Source of the DNA: Bacillus sp. FJAT-18017
GTDB taxonomy: Bacteria > Bacillota > Bacilli > Bacillales > Cytobacillaceae
Direction of reading: 5' to 3'
Assembly: GCF_001278805.1 (NCBI RefSeq)
Contig: NZ_CP012602.1
Location: 2,262,001-2,326,000, forward strand
DNA: 64,000 bases
Below the pieces are notes generated by a model. The model searched no databases. It was not told where the DNA came from and worked only from the letters and a program-made list of their open reading frames with translations. Below, piece after piece: positions 24,514-33,996 of the stretch. A program made the translations under genes and the position numbers. Within the stretch, counting starts at the first letter, position 1. Every line of letters begins with the position of its first letter.

Positions 24514-26739
24514 GTGAAAAAAGTAATTATCTCCGAAAAGCCGTCGGTTGCGAAAAACATTGCCGATGCCCTCAAAATCAAGGGAAAACAGGACGGTTAT
24601 TATGAGGGAGACGACTATATTATTACATGGGCGTTCGGGCATCTGCTGCAGCTCTGGGATGCGAAAGATTATGATACGAAGATGGCAAAGTGGAAAATGG
24701 ATAATTTCCCTTTCATACCCGAACAGTTTAAATATAAAGTGAAGAGCGATCCGAGGAACCGGGATAAGGAGGACCTTGGCGCGAAAAAGCAGCTGAAGGT
24801 GATCCATAGCCTGATCAAGCGGGCGGATGTTGACGGAATTGTCTCGGCATGCGACTTCGACCGGGAAGGCCAATTGATTGGCGACAGTATTATTTACAAC
24901 AGCAAAACGAAGAAGCCTGTTTTTCGGCTGCTTCTGAATGAATGGACACCTAATGAAGTGCTGAATGGCCTTGCTTCACTGCGGCCGAATACGGACCTAC
25001 GACCGCTGCAGGATGCAGGGGTGAGCCGCCAGTGGGCGGATTGGACGATTGGCATCAACCTGACATCGGCAGCAACGTTAAAGTACCAAAAGGGTTCAGG
25101 GAAGGCTCTTAATATCGGGCGGGTGCTGCTGCCGACATTGAAAATCATTTATGACAGGGACCTTGAAATTGAAAGGTTTGTCCCGGAAACATATTTCAAG
25201 CTTTCGGCACTATTCAAGACTTCAAAGAATGAAGAATACGAGGGAACTTATAACGAAAAAGAGACGGAAAAATTTAAGGATAAGTCCCAGCTAGAGGAAA
25301 TTGTTGCAAAGCTTGAAGGGCACGATGGAGTTGTTACCGACAAAAAGGTTGAGAAAAAGCGGGAGCTGCCTCCATTCCTGTTCAATCTTTCCAACTTACA
25401 GGGATATATAACGAGCAAATACAAGGGCTGGACAGCGGATAAGGTGCTGAAGGTTGCCCAGTCGCTGTATGAGAAAAAGTTCATCACATATCCGAGGACG
25501 GCTAGCTCTGTGCTTGAGGAGTCACTTGCGGGCAAGGCAGCAAAGGTTCTGGATAATTTGAAAAAGGAACTCCCCTACAAGGATGAAGTTGTTTTTAAAA
25601 AATCAAAGCGCGTATTTGACTCGTCAAGGGTTGAAAGCCATAGTGCGATCATGCCGACCTATATGATGCCGAAGTCGCTTACTGCAGACGAAGCGATTGT
25701 TTATAACGCAATTAAGAACCGTTTCATTATGCAGTTTATGCCCGCGGCAGAGTATGAGGAAACAAGGATTACGACTGAAATTCCAGAGGCAGCTCTCGCC
25801 GGGGTGTTTTTATCAAAGGGGCGAATTGAGCTTGTCGAAGGCTGGAAGAAGGTTGAAAAAATTGATTCGAAGGAGACGCTCCTTCCAAACGTGCAGATTC
25901 AGGAAAAAGTCGCAGTAGCCGGGACCGATTTGTCGACGCACCAAACCAAGCCTCCAAAGCACCATACCGAGAAAACGCTGCTCCGGGTGATGGAGACTTG
26001 CGGAAAAGGGCACGAGGAAGAAGATAGCACCGAAATGATGGAGGCGATCCTCGCAGGCTTCAGTATCGGCACACCGGCGACAAGGGCGGAAACAATCAAG
26101 AAGCTGAAGGATATTGGCTATATCGAAGCTCAGAACAAGAATTTGATTTGTACCGAGCTTGGCAGAAGGCTGGTCGAAACGTTTCCTATCCACGAGCTGT
26201 TTGACCTCGAATTCACCGGCAGACTTGAAAAGACACTTGCTGATATTGAAAAGCGAAGGGTCGCAAAGGATGAATTTTTATCGATGATTTTCGGATTTAC
26301 ATCTGAATCGGTTGAAAAGATTAAGGCCGGCGAGGCCACAATCCTCCAGGAAGTAAAGCGGGAGCGGAAGTCTGCGGAAGCTCTTGGCAAATGCCCGGAA
26401 TGCGGCGAGGGCAGCATTATTGAAGGGTTTAAGGGATACGGCTGCAGCAACTGGAAGAGCGGCTGCAAGTTTGTAGTCTGGAAAAACGATAAATTCCTTG
26501 CTGCGTTAAAAAAGAAGCCTACCGTAACAATGGTGAAAAGCATCCTGAAAAATGGCTTTGCTAACGTAAAGGGGCTAACGAGCAAGAAAGGCACCAAGTT
26601 TGATGCGATCCTCCGTTATGAAAAGAACGAGGAAAAGGGATATTACTCGTGGAAAATGGAGTTTCCGGAAAAGACTGCCGGTCCTGCTAAAAAAGGCGCT
26701 CCGGCAAGAACCCGGAAAACTTCCAACCCCACAGCGTAA
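24514..26739 (+). CDS. topB: DNA topoisomerase III (type IA)
   Basis: A 741-residue type IA topoisomerase that decatenates and relaxes negatively supercoiled DNA. It starts with the TOPRIM domain (KKVIISEKPSVAKNIADAL, catalytic Glu; ACDFDREGQLIG with the DxD metal site), then the active-site tyrosine region KKFITYPRTASSVL (about residue 325). The C-terminus has one zinc ribbon-like segment (CPECGEGSIIEGFKGYGCSNWKSGC) and a basic tail. The length is normal for Bacillus TopB (727). GTG start; SD weak. Terminator at 26746. Confidence 0.95.
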   Translation: MKKVIISEKPSVAKNIADALKIKGKQDGYYEGDDYIITWAFGHLLQLWDAKDYDTKMAKWKMDNFPFIPEQFKYKVKSDPRNRDKEDLGAKKQLKVIHSLIKRADVDGIVSACDFDREGQLIGDSIIYNSKTKKPVFRLLLNEWTPNEVLNGLASLRPNTDLRPLQDAGVSRQWADWTIGINLTSAATLKYQKGSGKALNIGRVLLPTLKIIYDRDLEIERFVPETYFKLSALFKTSKNEEYEGTYNEKETEKFKDKSQLEEIVAKLEGHDGVVTDKKVEKKRELPPFLFNLSNLQGYITSKYKGWTADKVLKVAQSLYEKKFITYPRTASSVLEESLAGKAAKVLDNLKKELPYKDEVVFKKSKRVFDSSRVESHSAIMPTYMMPKSLTADEAIVYNAIKNRFIMQFMPAAEYEETRITTEIPEAALAGVFLSKGRIELVEGWKKVEKIDSKETLLPNVQIQEKVAVAGTDLSTHQTKPPKHHTEKTLLRVMETCGKGHEEEDSTEMMEAILAGFSIGTPATRAETIKKLKDIGYIEAQNKNLICTELGRRLVETFPIHELFDLEFTGRLEKTLADIEKRRVAKDEFLSMIFGFTSESVEKIKAGEATILQEVKRERKSAEALGKCPECGEGSIIEGFKGYGCSNWKSGCKFVVWKNDKFLAALKKKPTVTMVKSILKNGFANVKGLTSKKGTKFDAILRYEKNEEKGYYSWKMEFPEKTAGPAKKGAPARTRKTSNPTA

Positions 26740-26745
26740 TAATTT

Positions 26746-26785
26746 GGCAGGGCCGGAAGAATTCTAAAGGCACCTGCCTCTTTTA
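26746..26785 (+). terminator. Probable terminator after topB
   Basis: GGCAGG (26746-26751) pairs with CCTGCC (26773-26778), followed by TCTTTT; the loop is long (21 bases). Confidence 0.5.
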
Positions 26786-26804
26786 AAGTTTGTATTAGAT
26801 TTCA

Positions 26805-26920
26805 TCTAGTAAAGTATGTTTACTCGACGAAACCGAGGTTATAAAGGTGAGATTCGTCTAGTAAAGTGTGTTTACTCGACGAAACCGAGGTCAAGATGAT
26901 GAGATTTGTCTAGTAAAGTG
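26805..26920 (+). repeat. 52-bp tandem repeat array, family C
   Basis: TCTAGTAAAG at 26805, 26857 and 26909: period exactly 52 bp, 2.2 units. Each unit holds the near-perfect palindrome TCGTCTAGTAAA / TTTACTCGACGA (26854-26865 and 26871-26882 in the second unit). Confidence 0.85.
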
Positions 26921-26942
26921 ATCCGTCCATCAGTGGTGGACA

Positions 26943-26966
26943 TACTGCCCGTTAAGAGTGGGATAA
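26943..26966 (-). repeat. 24-bp inverted copy of the end of the structured element at 22.2 kb
   Basis: These 24 bases are the exact reverse complement of 22173-22196, the left boundary of the HEARO-like element; similarity stops on both sides. The stretch sits between array C and the fhs promoter. Confidence 0.8.
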
Positions 26967-26972
26967 AAATCA

Positions 26973-27001
26973 CTCACAGAAGACGGAGAATTTGTTACAA
27001 T
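26973..27001 (+). promoter_or_regulatory. Putative fhs promoter
   Basis: CTCACA (26973-26978), 17-bp spacer, TACAAT (26996-27001) with TG one base upstream (extended -10). Confidence 0.5.
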
Positions 27002-27054
27002 AGAAATTGTTAGAAAAGTTTACACTAATTCAGTCATGGATGCGGGGGATACTT

Positions 27055-28740
27055 TTGGAAAAAATTAAGCACAAGTCCGACATTGAAATTGCCCAGGAAG
27101 CAAAAATGAAGCCAATCACCGAGATAGCTGCAATGCTGGGACTGGCTGAAGACGATTTGGAGCTATACGGAAAGTACAAAGCAAAGCTCTCGACAGACGT
27201 TCTCAAAAAATTGCAAACCCGGCCTAGCGGCAAAATTATTCTTGTAACTGCTATTAATCCAACTCCGGCGGGAGAAGGAAAGTCAACGGTTACAGTCGGA
27301 CTTGGCGATGCGTTTAATAAGATTGGAAAAAAAGCGATGATTGCGATGCGCGAGCCTTCGCTTGGCCCAACAATGGGCATAAAGGGAGGTGCCGCAGGCG
27401 GAGGTTACTCCCAGGTGCTGCCGATGGAGGATATTAACCTTCATTTTACCGGCGACCTCCATGCGATTACCACAGCAAACAATGCATTGGCTGCTCTTAT
27501 CGATAACCACCTGCAGCAAGGAAATGAACTTCGTATTGATTCCCGGCGGATTGTCTGGAAACGGGCGGTCGACCTGAATGACAGGGCACTCCGGAAAGTA
27601 ATTATCGGCCTTGGCGGACCAATCCAGGGTGTTCCCCGTGAAGATGGCTTTGATATTACAGTCGCATCCGAAATTATGGCAGTCCTTTGCCTGGCTACTG
27701 ATTTGGAAGATTTAAAACGAAGGCTTGCCCAAATGGTTGTCGCCTATAATGATCAAAAGGAGCCTGTCACGGCGGGCGACCTGGGTGTTGAAGGCGCACT
27801 AACCTTGCTTCTTAAGGATGCGGTAAAGCCAAATATTGTCCAGACGATTGAGCACACACCTGCGATGGTACACGGTGGGCCTTTCGCTAATATCGCCCAT
27901 GGATGTAACTCAGTCATTGCGACGACGACTGCAGCGAAACTGGCTGATTATGTGATTACAGAGGCTGGATTTGGGGCAGACCTTGGAGCGGAAAAGTTTT
28001 TGCATATTAAATCGCGCAGTGCCCAAATCAATCCGGAAGCGGTTGTCATTGTTGCAACGATCCGTGCGCTGAAGATGCATGGCGGGGTGCCTAAAAATGA
28101 ACTTTCAACTGAAAATATCCCGGCTCTGACTCTCGGCTTTGCAAACTTGAAAAAACATATTGAAACAATCAGGGAATTCGGTTTGCCGGCAGTAGTTGCG
28201 GTTAACAAATTTGTAACCGATAGCGCTGAAGAGGTTAAAACGCTGATCGATTGGTGTGAGGCCGAACAAATTCCTGTTGCATTGACCGAAGTATGGGAAA
28301 AAGGCGGAGAAGGCGGTATTGACCTCGCTGAAAAAGTGTTGAAGGCAATCGAGGAAACACCTAACACATTCCATCCGCTTTATGACTTGGCCGATCCAAT
28401 TGATGTAAAGGTACGGACCATTGTCCAAAAAGTATATGGCGGCCTTGATGTTGAGTTTTCGGCAAAAGCCAAAAAACAGCTTGAGGAATATGACAGATAC
28501 GGCTGGACGAATCTGCCGATCTGCATGGCAAAAACACAGTACTCTTTGTCAGATAACCCATCCCTGCTTGGAAAACCAACAGGATTCACGGTAACTGTCC
28601 GCGAATTTAAGCCGTCGATTGGCGCAGGATTCTTGGTCGCTCTCACCGGAGAAGTTATGACAATGCCAGGCCTACCGAAACGTCCTGCCGCGATGAATAT
28701 GGATGTTGATGATAACGGGAACGCGGTCGGGCTTTTCTAG
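27055..28740 (+). CDS. fhs: Formate-tetrahydrofolate ligase
   Basis: A 561-residue ATP-dependent enzyme that makes 10-formyl-tetrahydrofolate from formate and THF. The phosphate-binding loop [18 protein letters not shown] (about residues 65-82) and the [19 protein letters not shown] stretch are characteristic. TTG 27055 is chosen because GGGGG precedes it and homologues start there; the frame opens at 27007. Monocistronic with its own promoter and terminator. It supplies one-carbon units for purine and initiator-tRNA formylation. Confidence 0.95.
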   Translation: MEKIKHKSDIEIAQEAKMKPITEIAAMLGLAEDDLELYGKYKAKLSTDVLKKLQTRPSGKIILVTAINPTPAGEGKSTVTVGLGDAFNKIGKKAMIAMREPSLGPTMGIKGGAAGGGYSQVLPMEDINLHFTGDLHAITTANNALAALIDNHLQQGNELRIDSRRIVWKRAVDLNDRALRKVIIGLGGPIQGVPREDGFDITVASEIMAVLCLATDLEDLKRRLAQMVVAYNDQKEPVTAGDLGVEGALTLLLKDAVKPNIVQTIEHTPAMVHGGPFANIAHGCNSVIATTTAAKLADYVITEAGFGADLGAEKFLHIKSRSAQINPEAVVIVATIRALKMHGGVPKNELSTENIPALTLGFANLKKHIETIREFGLPAVVAVNKFVTDSAEEVKTLIDWCEAEQIPVALTEVWEKGGEGGIDLAEKVLKAIEETPNTFHPLYDLADPIDVKVRTIVQKVYGGLDVEFSAKAKKQLEEYDRYGWTNLPICMAKTQYSLSDNPSLLGKPTGFTVTVREFKPSIGAGFLVALTGEVMTMPGLPKRPAAMNMDVDDNGNAVGLF

Positions 28741-28757
28741 GGAAAATAGGAATATGC

Positions 28758-28785
28758 GGGAGGCTCTATATCAGAGCCTCTTTTC
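28758..28785 (+). terminator. Terminator after fhs
   Basis: GAGGCTCT pairs with AGAGCCTC, followed by TTTTC. Confidence 0.85.
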
Positions 28786-28815
28786 AATATAATTTTTAAT
28801 GATGGAGGTCAAAAA

Positions 28816-29349
28816 TTGTTCGATCCAACGGCATTTGATAATATGAAGGTAATAGTTGAAGGGTCCCTATACGATATGGATATAGCAGGGAAGATTATCA
28901 TTAGCGGACGCAGGGATATTGTTGACCTTGCCACGCTGTCGAGGGAGTTTTCCATCATCTTCAGGCAGGATGGTATCCCGGACATAGAAGCGGAAGTATC
29001 ACTTCATGCGGGGCTTATCAATCTCGCCGCCGAACTATTGCCTGGCGAGTCGACTAAGGGCAAATCCGGAAGCGAACTTATGCTGCAATTCCGTACCAAT
29101 CATCCAGATGACACAGATATCTACGAGGATATTCAATCTCTTATGGAATCTCTATGGGGGGTGGAGCGTACGATTGTTCAGAAAGCTTGCTTTGATCCTT
29201 TTTCAAGCGAAGACTATATACATAATTGCATTAGCGTTGAGTTTAATAGGCTTATCACGGAAGAGCAAATGGAGGACCTTCCAGAGATTATTGCATATAC
29301 CTCAGAAACACTCGGCCGCCTCCAAACATACATGGAGAGCATAGAGTAG
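28816..29349 (+). CDS. Conserved hypothetical protein (177 residues)
   Basis: TTG start after GATGGAGGTC. An acidic soluble protein; opening FDPTAFDNMKVIVEGSLYDMDIAGKI, many Asp/Glu and beta-strand-like alternation in the first half, helical second half (ITEEQMEDLPEIIAYTSETLGRLQ). No motif recognised. It stands alone between fhs and the glutathione peroxidase gene. Codon use matches neighbours, so probably a genuine Bacillaceae gene. Confidence 0.7.
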   Translation: MFDPTAFDNMKVIVEGSLYDMDIAGKIIISGRRDIVDLATLSREFSIIFRQDGIPDIEAEVSLHAGLINLAAELLPGESTKGKSGSELMLQFRTNHPDDTDIYEDIQSLMESLWGVERTIVQKACFDPFSSEDYIHNCISVEFNRLITEEQMEDLPEIIAYTSETLGRLQTYMESIE

Positions 29350-29459
29350 GTTCCTCTAGTGAAGACAGAAATTCCGGCCCCGCTTTGAAGGGACTAGCTC
29401 GCACTTAAGCAATATTAATTAAATATATGGTGAAACTATAACGAATAGTGGAGGGACCT

Positions 29460-29942
29460 ATGTCAGTATATGAATTTGAGGCAAGGACAATCAAAGGCGA
29501 GGAAGTATCCATGAGTGATTACGAAGGAAAAGTTCTGCTCATTGTCAATACGGCTAGCAAGTGTGGATTTACTCCTCAATATGACGGCCTTCAGGAGCTT
29601 TATACTGAATATAAGGATAAGGGCCTGGCTGTTTTAGGCTTTCCAAGCAACCAGTTTGGCGGCCAGGAACCCGGGACCGAAGAGCAGATTGAATCGTTTT
29701 GCAGCCTGAATTACGGTGTGACCTTCCCGATGTTTGCCAAAGTGGATGTCAAGGGTGATGATGCGCATCCGCTTTTTGAGTACTTGTCAAAAGAGGCTCC
29801 GGGTATCCTCGGTAGCAAAAGCATCAAATGGAATTTCACGAAATTCCTTGTGGACCGGGATGGAAAGCCGGTAGCCAGGTATGCTTCCACGATAAAACCA
29901 GGAGATATAAAAAAGGATATTGAGAAGCTGCTATCAAAATAG
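29460..29942 (+). CDS. bsaA: Glutathione peroxidase family thiol peroxidase
   Basis: A 160-residue GPx-fold peroxidase. The active-site loop NTASKCGFTPQY has cysteine in the position of selenocysteine, with glutamine in FPSNQFGGQEPG and tryptophan in KWNFTKFLVDRDG completing the tetrad. In bacilli, which lack glutathione, it probably reduces peroxides with thioredoxin or bacillithiol. ATG 29460 is chosen over GTG 29448 because GGAGGG is spaced for it. Confidence 0.9.
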   Translation: MSVYEFEARTIKGEEVSMSDYEGKVLLIVNTASKCGFTPQYDGLQELYTEYKDKGLAVLGFPSNQFGGQEPGTEEQIESFCSLNYGVTFPMFAKVDVKGDDAHPLFEYLSKEAPGILGSKSIKWNFTKFLVDRDGKPVARYASTIKPGDIKKDIEKLLSK

Positions 29943-30012
29943 GACTATTTTTCTCCATTGTCCATTATATTAAGACTAAATACGAATGTTTTAGGAACAA
30001 GGGGGACTTTTT

Positions 30013-30861
30013 TTGAAAAAGACGGCCTGGGTTACGGATAGCACTGCCTTCCTCGATGAGGAACTGCGCGGCAATCCGGACCTGTATTCTATTCCATTGA
30101 CCGTGATCATGGACGGAGAGGAATATGCGGACGGCATTGATTTAACCGCAGCGGAGCTTTTTGCCAAACTGCGCGAGTTAAAAACGCCTCCGAAGACTTC
30201 ACAGCCATCAGTTGGTGCCTTCAAGGATTTGTTCGAAAAGCTGGCGGAAAACTATGACGAAATCATTGCGGTCCTGCTTTCGTCAAAGCTTAGCGGAACA
30301 GTTTCTTCAAGCGAACAGGCGGCGCAGCTTGTTGATATCCCTGTTACAACAATTGATTCGAAAATTCTTGCCTTCCCATTATCTGCTCTTCTAAAAAAGG
30401 GAATTGAGTTAGCGAAGGAAGGGAAGGATTCAGCGGCAATTAAGCAAGAACTTGAAAAGCACCGGGACGAGAATGAGACATATGTGCTGATTGGCAGCCT
30501 GGAACAGCTGCATAGAAGCGGGAGAATGGGCGGTGTCCAATTTTTCCTCGGCAGCATGCTTAGCATCACACCGATCATATCAATCGAGGACGGTAAGTTG
30601 GAAGTAAAGGAAAAAGCCAGAAGCAGCAGGAAAGCTAAGGATAAAATTGAAGGCTATCTGCGATCTGCCTATGAGAAGCATGGTTTTAGTGAAGTCTATT
30701 TACTTTATGGCCTTCATGAGGATGCCGCGCTGCAATGGCAAAAGGAACTGGAGCCGCAATTCCCTGAGATTAAATTCAAACGTTGTCCACTTGGAGCAGT
30801 CATTGGCGTCCATGCTGGCGAGAACACGCTTGGCATCAGCTGGTATCATAATATTGGGTAA
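30013..30861 (+). CDS. DegV family fatty-acid-binding protein
   Basis: A 282-residue DegV protein. N-terminal WVTDSTAFLDEEL and the TSQPSVGAF motif (about residues 60-68) with KLSGT are the fatty-acid head-group binding segments; C-terminal domain holds HAGENTLGISWY. DegV/FakB proteins bring fatty acids to the FakA kinase. TTG 30013 follows AAGGGGGAC. A second DegV gene lies at 48.8 kb; the two are not close copies and may bind different fatty acids. Confidence 0.92.
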   Translation: MKKTAWVTDSTAFLDEELRGNPDLYSIPLTVIMDGEEYADGIDLTAAELFAKLRELKTPPKTSQPSVGAFKDLFEKLAENYDEIIAVLLSSKLSGTVSSSEQAAQLVDIPVTTIDSKILAFPLSALLKKGIELAKEGKDSAAIKQELEKHRDENETYVLIGSLEQLHRSGRMGGVQFFLGSMLSITPIISIEDGKLEVKEKARSSRKAKDKIEGYLRSAYEKHGFSEVYLLYGLHEDAALQWQKELEPQFPEIKFKRCPLGAVIGVHAGENTLGISWYHNIG

Positions 30862-30880
30862 ACGATAACCACTGTTTCGG

Positions 30881-30908
30881 AAAAAAGTGCCGCACTGGCA
30901 CTTTTTTC
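30881..30908 (+). terminator. Terminator after degV
   Basis: AAAAAGTGCC pairs with GGCACTTTTTT. Confidence 0.9.
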
Positions 30909-30965
30909 TTGTTTAAGAAAAGAACAAATTTCGCCAATAGAATAACTTTTTATGAGTGCGTCTAC

Positions 30966-31229
30966 GTCTAGCTTCAGCGCCTAGCGCCTAGTATACTTCG
31001 GTCCCCTCGTTACAATAAGTCAACATCGATTCGCTTTCGCTCATCGTGTTTCCTTTATCTCCTTCGAGGCCCTCCACAAGGAAGGCTTCGGCAGCATCAG
31101 CATCGCACGAAGAAAAAGTGATAGCACAAGGAAGGCTTCCTCGAAAATACATCGCACGAAATTACGCGATAGCGTAATGAGGATTTTCGAGGAGGCCATA
31201 CGGCGCTGGTCAAGCCGCTTGCGCTTTTG
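30966..31229. repeat. Dispersed ~140-bp repeat, copy 1, with an internal 118-bp insertion
   Basis: The left part (from GCTTCAGCGCCTAGCGCCTA to GAGGCCCTCCA, up to 31076) and the right part (from GCCATACGGCGC, 31195, to CTTGCGCTTTT) match copy 2 at 40788-40934. Copy 2 has only two bases at the junction; here 118 bases (31077-31194) are inserted. The insert holds two ~50-bp direct repeats beginning CAAGGAAGGCTTC at 31077 and 31127, and an inverted pair CCTCGAAAAT (31139) / ATTTTCGAGG (31183). Confidence 0.85.
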
Positions 31230-31285
31230 TCTTTAAGGCTTGCCTGCTTCGTGGTAAAATAGCAGGATGAAAGGAAGTGCACCTT

Positions 31286-31930
31286 TTGGAACAGATGATT
31301 GCAAAGATAGAAGAATTCGTGAAAACCGAAATGGGCGAGGACGCGACAGGCCATGACTGGCACCACGTTAACCGAGTCAGGAACAACGCCCTGCTAATTG
31401 CCAGGGAAGAGGGCATTGTCGATACAGCCATAATTGAAATGGCAGCCTTGCTGCATGATATTCCGGATGAAAAATTGAACCCTTCTGCAGAAGCGGGAAA
31501 AGAAAAACTTGATGCTTTCTTTCATAAAATCGGGATGTCAGAAACTGAAATGCATAAAATTAACGATATTGTTTATTCGATTTCATATAAAGGCGGGATG
31601 GGTGTTCCTCTGCCTTCTCTTGAAGCCCGCATTGTCCAGGACGCAGATCGGCTTGATGCCATCGGTGCGATTGGTATTGCCCGTACTTTTGCCTACGGAG
31701 GAAAAAAGGGCCAGCCAATTTACGATCCAGATCTTCTAGTCCGTGAAGAAATGTCGCTAGAGGAATATCGGAGCGGAAAGTCATCAACGATTAACCATTT
31801 TTACGAGAAGCTGTTGAAACTAGAAAGTCTGCTTAACACAGATACTGCGAAAAAGATGGCTGTAAGCCGCCAAAATGCAATGGAAGAGTTTCTCAAGCAA
31901 TTTTACAGGGAGTGGGAATCCAAACTATGA
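31286..31930 (+). CDS. ypgQ: HD domain phosphohydrolase (YpgQ)
   Basis: A 214-residue HD-superfamily hydrolase. Metal ligands are visible in GHDWHHVNRVRNNAL (His and His-Asp type) and LLHDIPDEK (HD), with a downstream Asp in QDADRLDAIGAIGIARTF. Members hydrolyse nucleotides; B. subtilis YpgQ is a dNTP/NTP-type pyrophosphohydrolase. TTG 31286 follows AAAGGAA. Stop overlaps the start of the ABC-F gene (ATGA), so the pair is coupled. Confidence 0.87.
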   Translation: MEQMIAKIEEFVKTEMGEDATGHDWHHVNRVRNNALLIAREEGIVDTAIIEMAALLHDIPDEKLNPSAEAGKEKLDAFFHKIGMSETEMHKINDIVYSISYKGGMGVPLPSLEARIVQDADRLDAIGAIGIARTFAYGGKKGQPIYDPDLLVREEMSLEEYRSGKSSTINHFYEKLLKLESLLNTDTAKKMAVSRQNAMEEFLKQFYREWESKL

Positions 31931-33807
31931 AAATGCTCACTGTTGAAAATCTATCAAAAACATACGGCGAGAAAAAACTTTTTAATACTATCTCTTTTAC
32001 TATTACTGAAAAAGAAAAGATAGGCTTGATTGGTGTGAACGGTACAGGGAAATCATCGCTCCTCAAAATCATTGCCGGGGTCGATGATTCGGATAATGGT
32101 GAAATTTCGGCTGCAAAAGACTACAGAATCGGTTATCTGGACCAGCAGCCAGATCTTAATCCCGAATTAACAGTCCTAGAGCAGGTTTTCCACGGTGACG
32201 CTCCGGTCGTAAAGGTAATGCGCAAGTATGAACAATGCCTTTCAGAGCTTGAGGCATCACCAGGAAGCAAGGAGGTTCAAGAGCAGCTTTTTTCCTTGCA
32301 GAAAGAAATGGATGCTTTAAATGGCTGGGATGCGAGCACGAATGCAAAAACAATTTTAACAAAGCTGGGAATTGACGGTTTTCAAAGAATAACCCGAGAA
32401 CTGTCAGGCGGCCAGAAAAAACGGGTTGCCCTTGCCAGTGTCCTGATTGAAGCCCCTGATTTACTGATTCTTGATGAGCCTACCAACCATCTTGACTTCG
32501 ATTCAGTCAAATGGCTCGAGGAGTATTTGAAGAACTACAGTGGTTCCGTCCTCCTTGTTACCCATGACCGTTATTTCCTTGACCGGGTTACTAATCGGAT
32601 TATGGAGCTGGATGGAGGCAACATATACACCTATAAAGGAAACTACGCAAGCTTCCTCGAGGCGAAAGCAATTCGTGAAGAAAATGAAGCTGCCACCCTT
32701 GAAAAAAGAAAGAACCTGTTCAGGCGCGAGCTCGAGTGGATTCGCAGGGGAGCCCAGGCCCGGTCCACCAAGCAAAAGGCAAGGATTGATCGATTTGACA
32801 AGCTTGAGGAACAGATCTCTGGTGGAAGGACCGCTGACAAAGTCGATATTTCTCTGGCTGGAAGCAGGCTGGGCAAACAGGTCTTCGAGCTTATAGATGC
32901 GAACAAATCCTTTGATGGAACTGTTATTCTTAATCAATTCAATTTGCTTGTTAAACCAGGCGACAGGATTGGCATCATTGGCAAAAACGGAACAGGAAAA
33001 TCGACGCTGCTCAATATTCTCGCAAAAAGAATACCGCTCGATAGCGGAGAATATGAAGTGGGCCAAACCGTAAAAATTGGCTATTATACACAGGAAAATG
33101 AAGATATGGATGAAAGCCTGAGAATGATTGAATACATCAAGGAAACCGCCCAGGTCATCAATACAACGGATGGAAAAACCATTTCCGCGTCGCAAATGCT
33201 TGAACGCTTCCTCTTCCCGCCTTCATCCCATGGAACGCCGATCAGGAAACTATCCGGTGGGGAAAAGCGAAGGCTTTACCTTTTGAAAATTTTAATGGAA
33301 GCTCCAAACGTGCTGTTATTGGACGAGCCGACCAATGACCTCGATACCCAGACTCTGACTGTCCTTGAGGATTATCTTGAGGAATTCCCCGGTGTTGTTA
33401 TCACGGTATCCCATGACCGGTATTTCCTTGATAAAATAGCAGAGCAGCTATTGATTTTAAAAGGCAACGGAACGATAGGGACATACTATGGCAATTATTC
33501 CGGCTATATGGAGCAGCAGGATGACCAAAGCGCTTCATCAGCTTCCAAGCCAGCACCTGCCACTAACCAGAGGGTCAAAGAGAAAAAGAAAAGAATGACC
33601 TATCAGGAACAAAAGGAATGGGAAAGCATCGATGACAATATTGCTGCAGCCGAAGAAAGGCTTGAGCAAATCGCTAAAGAGCTTACCAACACAGGCAGCA
33701 ATTTTGAACAGGCAAATAAGTTGATGAAAGAAGAAACCGAATTAAACGAAGAACTTGAGCGATTAATAGAAAGATGGTCGTATTTATCCGAGATTGCTGA
33801 AGGATAG
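31927..33807 (+). CDS. yfmR: ABC-F family ATPase, Uup/YfmR type
   Basis: A 626-residue soluble protein with two ABC domains: Walker A GVNGTGKSS and GKNGTGKST, signature LSGGQKKR and LSGGEKRR, Walker B LLILDEPTNHLD and VLLLDEPTNDLD. Between them lies the charged linker (RRELEWIRRGAQARSTKQKARIDRF) that reaches into the ribosome in ABC-F factors, and the C-terminal coiled coil (EKKKRMTYQEQKEWESID...) marks the Uup/YfmR group. It relieves stalled ribosomes together with or in place of EF-P. No membrane segment, so not a transporter. Confidence 0.93.
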   Translation: MKMLTVENLSKTYGEKKLFNTISFTITEKEKIGLIGVNGTGKSSLLKIIAGVDDSDNGEISAAKDYRIGYLDQQPDLNPELTVLEQVFHGDAPVVKVMRKYEQCLSELEASPGSKEVQEQLFSLQKEMDALNGWDASTNAKTILTKLGIDGFQRITRELSGGQKKRVALASVLIEAPDLLILDEPTNHLDFDSVKWLEEYLKNYSGSVLLVTHDRYFLDRVTNRIMELDGGNIYTYKGNYASFLEAKAIREENEAATLEKRKNLFRRELEWIRRGAQARSTKQKARIDRFDKLEEQISGGRTADKVDISLAGSRLGKQVFELIDANKSFDGTVILNQFNLLVKPGDRIGIIGKNGTGKSTLLNILAKRIPLDSGEYEVGQTVKIGYYTQENEDMDESLRMIEYIKETAQVINTTDGKTISASQMLERFLFPPSSHGTPIRKLSGGEKRRLYLLKILMEAPNVLLLDEPTNDLDTQTLTVLEDYLEEFPGVVITVSHDRYFLDKIAEQLLILKGNGTIGTYYGNYSGYMEQQDDQSASSASKPAPATNQRVKEKKKRMTYQEQKEWESIDDNIAAAEERLEQIAKELTNTGSNFEQANKLMKEETELNEELERLIERWSYLSEIAEG

Positions 33808-33996
33808 CGGATTGCTAGCAGTTGCTAACAAATAGTTAGCGACATGGTCCGCGCGGTTTTTATGGCATCCTGCCCAGTGCGGGGTGCCATTTACTATAAA
33901 TTGTGCATGTAGCATCTGAAAGCCACGCCGCTTCAGTTCCGCATAATGGAAGTTACCATTCTGTTTGTGATAAAGTTAAAAATGAGGTGATTCCCT

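Noticed and set aside
29460..29942. Selenoprotein glutathione peroxidase
   Set aside because: The active-site codon encodes cysteine (KCGFTPQ); no in-frame TGA is present.
30966..31229. Insertion sequence with transposase
   Set aside because: No ORF with transposase motifs in any of the three copies; treated as a non-coding dispersed repeat.
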